Shown here in pieces: positions 1-12,200 of a stretch of 64,000 nt of DNA. How positions within the stretch are numbered: the first letter of the stretch is position 1; the number at the start of each line of letters is the position of its first letter. Source of the DNA: Apoderus coryli (lineage: Eukaryota; Arthropoda; Insecta; Coleoptera; Attelabidae); the NCBI GenBank assembly GCA_911728435.2, contig OU452199.1, positions 26,484,860-26,548,859 of the forward strand, read 5' to 3'. Under the pieces are notes generated by a model that did no database searches, was not told the DNA's origin, and saw only the letters and a list, made by a program, of their open reading frames with translations. The translations under genes were made by a program, and so were the position numbers.

Positions 1-44
1 TTGGAGGGAAGCATATTCGCAGATATGTTCTAGAAGGTAATAAA

Positions 45-77
45 TACCACAGCTAATTGTGTATATTAGCTGTGGTA
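45..77. repeat. perfect 13-bp-arm hairpin
   Basis: The arms at 45-57 (TACCACAGCTAAT) and 65-77 are perfect reverse complements around a 7-nt loop. It may be one end of a small foldback element. No coding potential is seen around it. Confidence 0.6.
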
Positions 78-85
78 ATACTTTC

Positions 86-1610
86 GTTCATACATATTGC
101 TTATAAAAGAAAGAATTCCTGATAGGTATAAAATAACTAGAGTAGATTCGCGATAGTATGAACATAAAACAAAGGACACTCTCAAATTAACAAACGTAAA
201 ATTTATGTCACAAAATTATTTTTCGTTTAATATATTTATGGACACAAATTCCTTTTATAAGTTAAATTTACACAAATAGTAATTAAAATGTTAACAAAGA
301 AATAAGACCACGTAAACAGTCACTTTTTACAGGGTATTCGGCAAATGATTTGCCAAAAGGAAATAAGTGAAAATAGAAGATTATTGACTACCTTGCCCTA
401 ATAAACTGGCTTCAAACTAACTTTTATAGAGTTGTTATTTATTCGTTTCGAAAAAATGAGGAATTTGACAACCACAATAATACTTTATATTAAATACCTA
501 CCTAATATGTGCTTAAAATCAATATAAGATTTCTTCCCACAATAGATTTAATTATATTAATTCATGTGTCTGCGTATTCTTCGTTTGAAAACATAACCAT
601 CATTATATTGAAGTATTGCAGCATTGGTTGAAAAAAAAAATCGATATGCCATTTTATTCAACCAAATTAATTAGCCATTAACCATTTTTTTGGCACACCA
701 TACACTGTATAATAGATTTTTCACTTATTCGTAATAACATTCTTTGCAAAATTAAATCCATTACATATCAGTTTCAACGATATCAAGGACTTGCTATGTA
801 ATTTAGTAGGTACATCCTTTGATATAAAGGAAACACATTACTAGTATAGGAATAATATATTTTTTATTGTATTCTAGTACAAAAAATAGTTTATTTTTTT
901 AAGAAAGTGTAAATAATATATTAAATTCATTACTTATAACAGTATCATTACCTATTTAATAGTTTAAATTATTTTCGTTTACGACTTACACGTTAACATT
1001 TAATGTTTGAGAATATATTGCAATGACTGAGTTTTAAAATTTATACATATAACGCTTCGAAATTAGCAAATTTCATCTTTTTTTATGTTTAAACATTCAT
1101 TAAATTACAGAAAAAAATATTCTTCAAATATAGTAAAACAATTTCTGCATATATAACACATAAAATAACAATAAACAAAAACTAAAAACCAACTGCAATG
1201 TTAGTACAAATTTGTCAAAATATTGTTTACCTAAATAAATGAATCAGGAATAATTTTTTACTTTGACGTTAAGATTACAAAATAAGGAATGAATAGTTGT
1301 AATAGATTTACTATTTTTATTGTGTAGTCAAAAGCTGAGTAAAGCTTATACCTATATAATTTGTTTATCGTGTAGCTAAGTTGAGACTTACTTCTCTCAT
1401 GCTTGTTTGATATTTATACCTTATACCTAGTTTCCGTCATCCTGAAAAATATGAAGTAATATTAGGTAATAAACAACTCTAGAAAAGTATAATATACAAC
1501 ATGAGCTTATGATTAATTTTTAATAATAATATAATGTTAAATTTACAGATTCAGACACATAAAAGCTTAAACACAATACATAACTGGAAAGAAACATTGT
1601 CACACTGCCT
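86..1610. other. AT-rich stretch without recognisable gene
   Basis: I see only AT-rich sequence with no long open frame, no convincing splice-bounded exon and no clear terminal repeat. It lies downstream of the last resolved exon of the minus-strand RRBP1-like gene, so an unresolved terminal exon of that gene could be here, but none stands out. Confidence 0.5.
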
Positions 1611-1615
1611 GCCGA

Positions 1616-1659
1616 TCACCACTGATGAGCTGTGGATCAACGAAACCCCCGTCTGGTGA
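1616..1659 (+). ncRNA. hammerhead ribozyme candidate 1
   Basis: The sequence matches the hammerhead core. Stem I is TCACCA (1616-1621) against TGGTGA (1654-1659), 6 bp perfect. The core is CTGATGA (1622-1628). A weak 4-bp stem II (1629-1641, one C-A mismatch) is followed by GAAA (1642-1645). Stem III is only AC/GU around a CCCC loop, and C1653 is the expected cleavage base. Very short stem III is the known form in Penelope-like elements. Activity is inferred, not shown. Confidence 0.72.
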
Positions 1660-2313
1660 AAGCATGATAGTGTGAAACAAATTTCCAACATAACTTCAAG
1701 CCTTGTTACATTATGTAGCAAGCAATTCAGTAGATGTCAACACGGATTTTGACCAAAGTTTTCAACGGAGACATGTACAGGGTGGTCGAAATTGGTCTGT
1801 TTTGACAGGCAAACCCTGGAATTTCCATGCAGTTTGGCCTTTTCAGCCAGATGCACTAAATCATCAACACCACTAATTAATTGCTCAATGTGTTTCACCA
1901 CCAAAAAGTACACACACAGAACAAAATGGTTAATTTTTAATTTATATTAGAAAAAAGTAAGTGGGTCTTGGGTTTTCAAGCTATGTAGTTAGTATTTATG
2001 TTATTGAATCTATAAAATCCAGTATAATTGTAGAATTAAAGATATTGTTAGTTGGGATAAAATCTAAATATGCTGCTAATTTTAATTCAAGTAACACCAT
2101 ATACACAGTTGACTTTCAGAACACGAGAATTTTGATATATTTACGCTTTGCATAAAAATATGCCTTTTGAAATTTCTATTTCAAGCAACTTACGATTTAA
2201 TCATTAGTAAGGGTATGAATGGTATATATTATCATTGGAAAGGTAATTTAATTTACTTTCCACTGAAATTCAATTCAAGTTCAGCGAAATTTTATTATTT
2301 TAAAAATTTGCAT

Positions 2314-2916
2314 ACTTAGGTAGGTCAATCTGATCTCTACTTCAAAAATAATTTGACATTATTTGTGTCACTTCGGATTATCCCGGAAGTTTATACCTAC
2401 TTCCTTATTTTAAGAGTACTTTTTCTTCACACTTCTCTAATTAATAAAATTATTTGGTAATCTTACAATGCAGGATACATTTTCTGCAATAATTTGTTCA
2501 CATTGTCCGTGTTAGATAAATAAGAATAAGAACTTCCTTAAAATAACTATTTGCGTGTATTTTAAAACATTTTGAGACACCGTGAATAATTCTTTGGAAT
2601 TTACATATAAAACTTAGGAATGGCTTATGCCTAGGGACCTAGTTAACCATGCTACTGTAATTTGCGACTATCCTGCAACTTGGTGAGCCAATCTTTCAAC
2701 GGAGTTGAATTCCTTAAGACCTTGTTAAATCACTGCCAAAACTTCAAGGTTTTCCCTTTTCAAACAAAGAAATTACAATTTTGTTTCTGGGAACTGTTAT
2801 TGGCCAAAAAATTTTAAAATAAATTGTTTATTCACAAACAGTTGAACATGAATAACTCGAAGTGACACAAATGTCAAATTATTTTAGAAGTATACATTAG
2901 ATTGACCTACTTAAGT
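2314..2916. mobile_element. MITE with ~60-bp terminal inverted repeats
   Basis: The left end (about 2314-2374) and right end (about 2856-2916) are long imperfect inverted repeats. Both carry the string TAATTTGACAT and a GTGTCACTTCG block in opposite orientation. The interior of about 480 bp has no open frame of note. The structure is that of a non-autonomous DNA transposon; the superfamily is not determined. Confidence 0.75.
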
Positions 2917-3159
2917 AACAAAATTTTCATTATAATCCTATGTCTCGGTTGCCATTAACGTTAACCTACCATTGACCGTCAAACACCGTGTATATCATGA
3001 ACGGACATGATGTTGATGATTTTTTAAATAATTATTAACATTAAATATGACATACAAATAATATTGTATTAATGAACTTAAACGTGTTTAAAAGTCTTTT
3101 TGATTTGTATTGGCCTGTACTCTCATCTGATGATTAGGTCTCGCTTCGCTCACGTTTCG

Positions 3160-3560
3160 GCATCCATCATGTTACCTCACCTCTCGTGCTCAATGAGGTT
3201 CAGGTCAGGAATGTCTCAGCGACTGAACAACCTAAATTCCAACCTTTTCTAATGATAATTGTTCCAACAAACACACTGTCGTTGCGGTGGTGCGCGATAT
3301 ATGTGAGACTGAAGCAGGTTTGTGGATAACAATATTCCCCTCTCATAACCTTCTTCTAACGGTGAAAGTGGTCACGAAATTTCTGCCAATAACTTGGACC
3401 TGTAGTATCAGCACAAAGTACTTGCACCTATCAGACTACCACGCCGTTGCTTCACCCAGATCCGAGTGTTCTCATGTAGCATCTCCTGGATATGACAAAA
3501 CGGGTAACATTGAAATGCTCAGTAACTTCACACTACCCAACCGCTGGGTGATGTACGTTC
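3160..3560 (-). pseudogene. Tc1/mariner-like transposase remnant
   Basis: This patch is less AT-rich than its surroundings. Read on the minus strand it gives PDLNLIEHE near 3185-3215, resembling the PDLNPIEH motif before the last catalytic residue of Tc1-like transposases, and upstream fragments such as IWVKQRRGSLIG in another frame. Stops and frameshifts are frequent, so it is a decayed copy. The plus-strand open frame over the same bases (3287-3565) is taken as a shadow. Confidence 0.45.
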
Positions 3561-3871
3561 AGTAACTTGAGCGGCTTTATCTACTCCATTGTTTCGGTAG
3601 TTTTCTAGTTTAGTTGTGGCCTGTGCGATAGTCTGCCACGAAGATTTCACTCTTATAGATGGTTTTAGAGTCTAGATGTGAACCTTTTCATGTGCTTTGT
3701 TTCTCCAATGTATTACCTCACTATTGATTAAATCGAGTATGAAGTGGTTTGAAGTAGAATGTTCAAAATATGTAAAAACTAATAAAGGATGATGCATTAC
3801 ATATTCTTCATATCTGCCGCATTGGTAGATTTTTTAAGTATGATGGAATTAATTGTTCCACACATAGCAGA

Positions 3872-3918
3872 TATTATTCAACTAAATATTCAATTATGAA
3901 TTGATTTAGTTGAATAAT
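3872..3918. repeat. 15-bp-arm hairpin
   Basis: ATTATTCAACTAAAT at 3872-3886 is the exact reverse complement of 3904-3918, with a 17-nt AT-rich loop. It may be a tiny foldback element or chance in AT-rich DNA. Confidence 0.5.
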
Positions 3919-4997
3919 TTTACACTGCAGCACCCTTTGACCCTTTGCACCGAACTATTCACTACTCAACTATTAACAAATAAAGGTACCTTTCTTTTTT
4001 TCTTTTTATTCTTCGACTTCCTAACGCCTGAATTTGCTACTTCTGAGGACGCACGACTTGAGGACGAGGACATGCTAGGCTGTTTAGAATATTAGAAGCG
4101 ATTAATAAGCAAGCAAGCATTAGCAATAAGCACTTTATTATAAAATGGAGATGTTATTCAAACTAAAATACCAAAATCGGTATTCATGATCTAGAAATAA
4201 GTAGGTATATATTAATATGGCATTGTGTTAAGCCGGGCTTAGATGAATGGTATATTGGGCAAATACACCAATGTTTGCGTAATTGGCAAGTATACCAGGT
4301 TTTGAATAGCCATTATAAACGGGGCGAAAATGTGGGAATTAATAGAATATGATTTAAATAAAAATTCGTCAACTCCACAAATTTTTATTTAAATCATCTG
4401 ATTTGCTCCTCGATATTGTGGACTACTTTAGAAGATTAATAGAATACTTGCAATCAATATGGATATCGGTCGTCCTGAAAATGTTGTTGCTTTTGTAGTT
4501 ATGAGTGTTTGCTATTTAAAATAAAAGAAAAAGGGTAGTAGATGGTGGATGGTATCATTAAATAGAAGTCGAGATAGGTCAGTACTTTTACTCTACATTA
4601 ATCTAATATAGAACGAATAGTAGCAGAACTATTTGCGTAACTCGTTTCAGCGCCTCGACAAGTATAGACAACTATGGACTTTCCAAGTGCACCAATAATT
4701 GTGATCCCTTTGACTTGTGGCATTTTTACCGACATCAGGTGTGAAATATTCCGTGACAAACGTAGTCATCTCGTTAAAGATGTTTCCCCCTCTTTTATCG
4801 ATCAGTACGACTTAAACCCACCGGGTTTCGCCTTCAAGTCTGCACCGGTATTACACCACAGGCTCTCTTATGACTATGTGGAATACTGTTACAATTTATA
4901 ATTTAATTTAGATAAAATAATAAATAATTAGGAAAATGCATCAAACAAACATAACATCAAAATAAAACTACATTATCTATTATATAATTTTTTTTTA

Positions 4998-5599
4998 ACA
5001 GAAAATATTGCTTTCCGGTCACATGTAAATAGCATAGGAGATAGCCTCATCTACCGCTAGACTGTGTTACACCTCTTAAATTAAAATAATAAACTGCAAA
5101 ACAGAAACTAGATACTGACCAATGTTATGCCTTTGACCGGTATTTCCCCACTATGCGGGTAATACCGGTCAGCCAAATTTCAATGCTTTTTGTAATTAGC
5201 GTTGCACTTCTTTAGAAATTAATTAAACAATATTGTTCGGAAAAGTAGTGTGGAATTTTTTGCTTGCTAGAAAAGGAAACAAAACTGAATGGACTTCCGA
5301 GCAACTTCAAAATGCCTTGCAATGTATCGACGAAGGCCATTCAATCCGATTAGCAAGCAAAAAATTCCACACTACTTTTCCGAACAATATTGTTTAATTA
5401 ATTTCTAAAGAAATGCCACGCTAATTACAAAAAACATTGAAATTTGGCTGACCGGTATTACCCGCATAGTGGAGAAATACCGGTCAAAGGCATAACATTG
5501 GTCAGCATCTAATTTATCTTTTGCAGTTTATTATTTTAATTTAACAGGTGTAACATCTCCTATGCTATTTAGATGTGACCGGAAAGCAATATTTTCTGT
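4998..5599. repeat. 600-bp near-perfect palindrome inside the pogo-like element
   Basis: The left arm 4998-5269 and right arm 5351-5599 are almost exact reverse complements around an 81-nt loop. The left arm is about 23 nt longer because of a block near 5044-5066 that is absent on the right. Transcription of either strand would give a very long hairpin RNA. Confidence 0.9.
5275..5397 (+). pseudogene. pipsqueak-type helix-turn-helix remnant of a transposase
   Basis: An open 40-codon frame covers the palindrome loop and the start of the right arm. It contains EWTSEQLQNALQCIDEGHSI followed by RLASKKF, the pattern of the N-terminal psq/CENP-B-type DNA-binding domain of pogo and Jerky-like transposases (W-T-x-E-x-L, G-x-S-I-R-x-A). 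It stops at 5397 inside the right arm. There is no start codon and no catalytic domain, so it is a captured scrap that identifies the parent family. Confidence 0.6.
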
Positions 5600-5913
5600 T
5601 TTATATGTAATTTGCCTTAACTGACCGCCATTCCCCCACTCTACCCTATACGCCATTAACAAATATTGGCCAGTCGTCTGAGCCCGGCTTTAGATTGTTC
5701 TTATTTCAAAGGCTATGCCTGTATAAGTACATTCTTGAGTTAAAAGTTTTGATACTTTTTTTAACAAAATTTGTGTTAATCTTCATATTTCTGGAGAATA
5801 TCATAGACGTTAAAATAATATGCGTTATTTCGTTGGTATGATACGTTTTTTCTTATTGTTTCCCTCCTCGAAATTGAAATTTACAATAAAGTCTTCATTA
5901 TTATTATATAACT

Positions 5914-6408
5914 CAGTGGTCGCCAACCTTCTCAATGTATTGAGCATCTTCGGTAATTCTAGAATGTACAGTGAGCTACCTTTCTTTTCGAAGTGAATAC
6001 TTCTTTGGCCGCATGAGAGTGATTTTTCAGGTCGCGTCACGTCACGACACGATTTAATATTTTCGTCCCGCAAAAGAGCTGAAGCATATAACAAATATGA
6101 GGGAGAGAGAGACAGAGGTATTTGTGGTGTATGCTACACACTATATCCTATACCATACACTATTATGTATATAGCGGCGTCTCTCTCTCGTGAAAGAAGT
6201 ATTCACTTCTATCACGTGTACTGTGCTGCACGCGAATTTTTTTTTTTAGGACGTAGTCTGCGCTTCGGCTAAGAACAAGAAGCCCTCATGAAAACCGCCT
6301 TTTCTTTAGTTTAGTGATTATTTTGTATTTTGAAATATGTTTTGGGAGCTACCAGAATTCTCTTCGCGAGCTACCAGTGGCTCGCGATCGACGGGTTGGC
6401 GACCACTG
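5914..6408. mobile_element. hAT-type MITE with 8-bp target duplication
   Basis: The 15-bp terminal inverted repeats CAGTGGTCGCCAACC (5914-5928) and its exact complement (6394-6408) enclose 495 bp. The element is flanked by the perfect 8-bp duplication ATATAACT at 5906-5913 and 6409-6416. CAGTGG ends with 8-bp duplications are characteristic of hAT elements. The interior has a second inverted repeat (about 5990 and 6195) and no transposase, so it is non-autonomous. The perfect duplication suggests a fairly young insertion. Confidence 0.9.
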
Positions 6409-7416
6409 ATATAACTCATAGCAGCTATTTATTGTACCTCAAATTATTTTATCAACACATACTGTATACTTGCCATCAAATATTTTTTTAAATAGAATAA
6501 AAAAATAAAATTTCAGCAATATTTCAGCGTGACTTAAATTTTACCGTATTATATTGAAATTGGTTTAATTCATTTTTTTAATAGAATATAATTTAATTGG
6601 TAGTGATTTCAAGTTACTATTAAAAGTTTGTGGACTGTATTCACTAAATACGTATTTTTGTAACAAGTTCTTAAAATACGGGAAACAGTAAAACCTGTTT
6701 GACAAAACAGTTTGTGGTACGAATCAAGGACTAGGGTTTTCATTATTTAAAAAATCAAGATTGTACCCAGGATATAGAAAAGCATTTTTAGGATATAACT
6801 TAGGTCACTCCAAAACAACTATAGATTTAAATATGCTCCAGAGATATGAGAATTTATCAAAAGAAATGAAAAATGTAATTAATCACTAATCAATGTTATA
6901 TTATGTTAAAATGGGTACCTCTATATGACTTGGCCCATTTGTTGAATTTGAATTGCTATTTTGGACCTACAAAAAATAACAAGCGCATATTTAAATCACA
7001 AAAAAAATATATAAATAACAATAATTATTCACATGTGAATCTGTGAAGCCTTCTTTAGACAAGCTATGAACAAGTAAATCTGGCAACGTGGTATATGCAA
7101 GTCTATTGTTTATGTTCACATTGGAACATTTGTAACACGCGGTCTGATTAACAATCATTGCTTGTTGAGCTGAATTACAACAGTTTTTTTTTTTATAAAA
7201 CTAGTAGTGATAAGTGTGTATAAATATATCGTGTAAATGTTATGTAAGTTACAACACCGTATAAACCGTTTGTTGATAAAATAAAGTAGCATAAGCTGCG
7301 GCAATATTTTTGTCGTATACCTAAGCGGTGGAAGTGTCTTTTGCTGGATTTTTAGGTAAGTCCCTGATTTTTTATTTGATTCTTGGTTCTTAGTCGATTT
7401 TAATATTGCTTCAAAG

Positions 7417-7815
7417 TGTTGTATACCTGGATGTAAATCCAATTATAATAGCGCATTAAAACAACAGCAAAATAGGAAACTATTAACAGGTTTTCTATTT
7501 CCCAAAGATGATAATTTAAAACAGAAATGGTTACAGGCTATTCCTAGATCTAATTTTAACACATCAAACACCGCGGTAGTTTGTTGTAAACACTTTTCTG
7601 AGAGCCAAATTATACGGAAGGATAATTACCTTCAACCGGATGGAATTTTAACAAAAATTCCCTATAAACCTAAACTTAAACACCATGCGTCTCCATCTAT
7701 TTTTTCAAATTTGCCTACATATTTGTCAAAAACAACCCAATCCCTAGAAAATCACTCGATGAACGAAAATGTGAACAAATCGAACGTCCCAAAGAAAAAA
7801 ATTAATTATTCATAA
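7417..7815 (+). pseudogene. THAP-domain protein fragment (single exon)
   Basis: A 132-codon open frame begins CCIPGCKSN, continues KWLQAIPRSNF and CCKHFSESQI, and ends at TAA 7813-7815. This is the C2CH layout of the THAP zinc finger: Cys pair, invariant Trp, then C-x2-H with a downstream proline-containing YLQPDGIL. There is no in-frame ATG upstream. The frame opens after a TAA near 7357, and a possible splice acceptor CTTAG ends near 7393. It is either an internal exon of an otherwise unseen gene or a leftover of a P-element-like or host THAP gene. It lacks anything after the domain except a basic tail. Confidence 0.6.
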
Positions 7816-8150
7816 TAATTTAATTGAAATTTTAGAAGATCCAAATATTTTCGTTGCGATCGCTCACCTGCCGATTAAGTATAGTAGACTACTAACCGTA
7901 TTGCGGTGTTGCCATTATCTGTTCATGGCTTGTGTAGAGAAGGCTGTGTCAAGATAAGTATGTCCCAGTCCCATTTACCGGATTGACAGTGGCAACAAAC
8001 CCCCATCATCACTTAAATATTGTTTTTAATGTTAAATCCTTCGTTGGGGAAAAATTGCAAAGATATTACCAATAAATGAAGATTTTGATAAGGCAAGTAT
8101 TATCTTGTTAAAATCATCAACTTATATGATACTAATTATTTTAATTATCA

Positions 8151-8420
8151 ATTTCACAATAACCCAAAGTTACACAAATAGAATTTTATATTCGCGGTCG
8201 AAACAGTCTTCAATAATTACTGATCAATATTCATTAAAATCTAAAATATTATAGATTAGTGTAAAAATATCACTTTAGCCCTTATTATTTCACAATAACC
8301 CAAAGTTACACAAATAGAATTTTATATTCGCGGTCGAAACAGTCTTCAATAATTACTGATCAATATTCATTAAAATCTAAAATATTATAGATTAGTGTAA
8401 AAATATCACTTTAGCCCTTA
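8151..8420. repeat. perfect tandem duplication, 136-bp unit
   Basis: Bases 8151-8286 are repeated immediately at 8287-8420 with no mismatch that I could find. The repeat unit includes TATTCGCGGTCGAAACAGTC. Complete identity implies a very recent duplication or an assembly duplication. Confidence 0.9.
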
Positions 8421-9178
8421 AATGTTATAACTGAAAAAGCAATTAACATTAAACATTGCGCAATAGAACAATCCAAAACTTCAATTTAATTCATGTAGAT
8501 AATCAGTATATTGAAAAAGAACTAACTCCTGAGCATTCGAAATTATCCCTAAGATATCCTGTTTTCGTTTATGTTTCGGGCCACTATATATCTATATGAC
8601 TCTTTCATTTTCATAACATTTTTCAGAATTGATAACAAAAGCTGTAGATATTTAATGTAACTCGAATTAAAATCTTGTCGAAGAGTTCTATTAAAGGCTG
8701 TCTAAATTAGCTGTTTCTGGGAGCAGATAAAGCTAAGCTTCTCGAGGATGTGGTGTATGTTTTTTATATTTATTATAGGAGCTGAAGGAACTAAAACATT
8801 CAGTTAAATTTTGCGCAGCAAATATGGCCCTAGTCCGAAACGAAATCACACTAGACTAAAACAATTAATGCGCTTAGCAATTCGAAATTATAAGATATGC
8901 AAATATAGTTTTGTACGAAAAAACCGGTGCGATTAGAAGTTAGATGAGTTAGTATTTGCAAAAGATTTAAGATCGTTAAATGATGGAATAAATTAATCTT
9001 AAAGTTAAAACTAGTAGCAAAAATACAGGACTATTATGAAGCCAGATAAAAGTGCACCAAGATAACTATTGTACAACTAGTTTAGAGAAATATGAGTTAT
9101 TTCTTTTAATTTTCGTTTTGTAGGACATCACATGGAATGGATAGACATTACTTAAAACATCACAAACATAAAACTTAC

Positions 9179-9256
9179 TTTGATCTTAGGAGATACCACA
9201 TCCCCACTAGATTTAGCCTCTTCTACTCTCAGTTGTTCTCTTAATCGGTTCACTTC
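9179..9256 (-). CDS. RRBP1: RRBP1-like exon 16 (last resolved)
   Basis: It has 26 codons, from EVNRLREQLRVEEAKSSG to SPKIK, after acceptor CAAG at 9257-9260. It is followed by a consensus GTAAGT at 9173-9178. If that donor is used, a further terminal exon lies to the left. If it is not, reading through adds eight residues and stops at 9152-9154. I cannot decide between these. Confidence 0.8.
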
Positions 9257-12200
9257 CTTGAAAATTAAAAATGATAACATTTTACTGTTTATAATTTTAT
9301 TAGAATGGTAAAAGAATACTACATACTTCAGACAACTTTTCAATTGTAGCAGTTGAATCCAAATTAGTCTTTAGTTCTGATTTCATAGTAATCGCATGTT
9401 GCTCTTGTAATAGTCTTTCTTTCTCTAATTGCTCTGTAGCTAATTGGCCTTCTAAACTTATGACTTTGGACTGTAGCTGCAAATGTTATAATAGATTTTA
9501 TAAATATTTAAGTTATACAGTTAAGCAAAAATATATAGAAATTGATGCTAGTAAACTTCACAATTGACATCAATATGTGTTAGGTAATTTATTAATAGAC
9601 AGATACAAGTATGTTAGACAACTTAATGTTACCTAATCAATTCCATTTAATATGTGTAACAGGATAGCCACAATTTAATTGCTCAGCACTGCGACCTTTG
9701 AATGCGTAAGTGTTAAACATCGTTTAATTAGAAATAAATGCAATTTTCGTTTAAACTATTTTAATTTCTGTTATAAGTAAGCGTTTTTAGTAAATTTGAG
9801 TTAGATACTTCATATAAAAGGAGAATTTTTATAATTTTATTTTAAAAATTTAAGCAATTTACCTATCATGAGTTTTTTTCGTGTTTATTGGTTCAAGTTT
9901 AAATTCATATTTCTTTCATATTAGGCGATATTGTTCATAGAAGCTATTGTACATTTTGTGAGAATTTCAAACTTCTCACCAATAAAAACTATTAGGTTTT
10001 GGTACAGGGCAAATCGTCTAATAAATGGGGGTCATTCCATTTAAAATATAGAATATGCTTACTCCCGATATAACATTTGTAAAGGTCTCTCTGATAGCAA
10101 TCATAGAAATTCCAGAAAGATATCTCTGGTAGTTTTGGAGATTTTTGCATAGAAAAAAAAAATCGCCTGTATATGTATGTTCGTTTAGTATTTCAAAAAA
10201 ATACAATAAGCACAACAGTTAAACACGAAATAGTTGAAATGAATACATATTTATAGAAAAGTCATAACAAATTTTAGTACAACATATGTATATCGCACTT
10301 CAACTGTTTCGGTTTGGACATAGGCAACGAATTAATATTTAAACGACCAAAGCAATGAAATGAACGATTTTATACCTCATCTACTATCGTAGGTAGTGAT
10401 TTTTCTATGCACTTGTATGCAAACTGAACTCCCGAGCAATCTGGTGTATTGGGAATGGTTTCGAATACATTATTCTACGCATGCAAAAGAACAAAATACA
10501 CGTATATTACACAAATATAATAAAAATTTTAAAACATAAACAACCAAGCCGAGTATAATTTAGATTATCTATTTGAAGTTATAAATTAGCGCAATTGTAA
10601 AGTTGGCCTTACAACATAATTTTATACTGGCCAAATTATTTAGTTTCCGGCTCTGGTTCATCAACCATCCTAAACTTCTGTTAATGTTTCGAAGGTTATC
10701 AATTATCAAATATGATATTTGTAAAGATTTATACTCATCGACATACCATCTAATTTTTGCAAGACGTGTGATTAATTAATAATGATTTTCGTAAACTATT
10801 ATGGATGAAAACGTAATAATATTTACGTGGATAACTCATGTGGATGCTAACAGTGTTAATGAAACACGTGTCGATCTTAAAAAAAATATATTTTGGTGAA
10901 GTGGTAAAACGTGTTTTTCAATATTACTCTACGTCAAAAGTTCTACTCATCGATAATGGATAGTATGATTAAAACTGTAAATATATGATCAGAAATTAAC
11001 ATTTCAACCATTAAAAAAATTCTTCGAGTATGACGATGGACATCAAAACAATAGGGACAGAGTATTTGTAAAACCTAATTTTTCTACGAGAAAATCATCC
11101 AAATACCTTAATGCGTTTTTTACTTATAGCAAATACGGGCACACACACAAACATACAGTTATAAAAAATATATTTTCATTAAAATCTTAACACCTGGTTT
11201 TTGAATTGAAGTTATATTCGTACAGAGTTTGTCTATCAAACACTGTACTTTCATCAGACGGCCATTTCGTCGATTCACAACACATTACTTATGATCGGTC
11301 AGTGTGTGACAGCCAGACTCTTGATTTGCTGTGGTATATCCGCACATGGATATACGTTTGTACAAAATATTTGCTAAAAATCTATGGTGCGACATCCAAA
11401 CACTAGATGTCGCACCATACATTTGTTGTACTATATATTTTTTATAAGCAAAAGTTCACGAACAGCTACAAACTATAATTAGTATCTAATAGTTATTGCA
11501 ACCTAAAAAAACGGAGCTAAAATATAACACAATGTCCTATTATAAAATGAAATTTGGCATATTATATATTACAGAAAAACTTCAAAGCCCAATAAAATGT
11601 ATTTAAAAAAATACGGTAAATACTGAAGCAAGACAAATATGTTTTCGCAAAAAAATGATCTGACATTGACAAACTATATAACGGTCCTTTGATCAAAATT
11701 TGCTTCAGTTTCGACATTTGAATCTACGAACAAAGCTGTAGAAAACATGTTTCTTTGTGCATGCATTTTGCTTTCAACTGAATTTTACGATTTTTATTAT
11801 CTGTCTATTTTGTAGTACACAAGCACTAAAGAAACCAAAATTATTATTAGGATTAAAAATTCACTCATTAAATTAATCGATGTTTTATTAAACACCTGAT
11901 AAATACGAAATCGTAGTGAATAAGCAAGATGCACCCGATGGACCAAAAAGTATTAAGACTAAATTTAACATTTTTCCCATAAAATTTAATATAAGTAATA
12001 ACCGAGAAATAAAAACTAACATGCTGAGAGAATTTAATTTGGTAAAGTATACAGGGTGTCCGTAAAGTAACGGAACGGACGATTATTTTCAAAATGGTAC
12101 ATTTTAAAAGAAAAAGAAAATCCGAGACACGTTAGTTTTGATTTATGTTTAGGAATTTTGTAGTATACGTATTTGATTCGAAATCTACCGCATTGCATCA

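Larger units (their letters stand above)
4231..5690. mobile_element. non-autonomous pogo-like DNA transposon
   Basis: The termini are inverted repeats of about 20 bp: AGCCGGGCTTAGATGAATGG at 4231 against the complement of the bases ending at 5690. TA dinucleotides at 4229-4230 and 5691-5692 fit a TA target duplication. The subterminal TTGGCC-type motif also occurs in the pogo element at 42238-44754, suggesting a related family. The interior carries the large palindrome at 4998-5599 but no intact transposase. Pogo kinship rests on TA duplication, the helix-turn-helix remnant and motif similarity. Confidence 0.7.

Noticed and set aside
3128..3170. CTGATGA followed by a GTTTCGG string, first taken as a hammerhead
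   Set aside because: The GAAA needed on the same strand is absent and no stem I pairing exists.
3287..3565. 92-codon plus-strand frame in a less AT-rich block
   Set aside because: The opposite strand carries Tc1-like transposase traces; the plus frame has no recognisable features.
7155..7442. 95-codon minus-strand frame
   Set aside because: It overlaps the upstream side of the THAP fragment on the other strand and shows no domain or biased composition.
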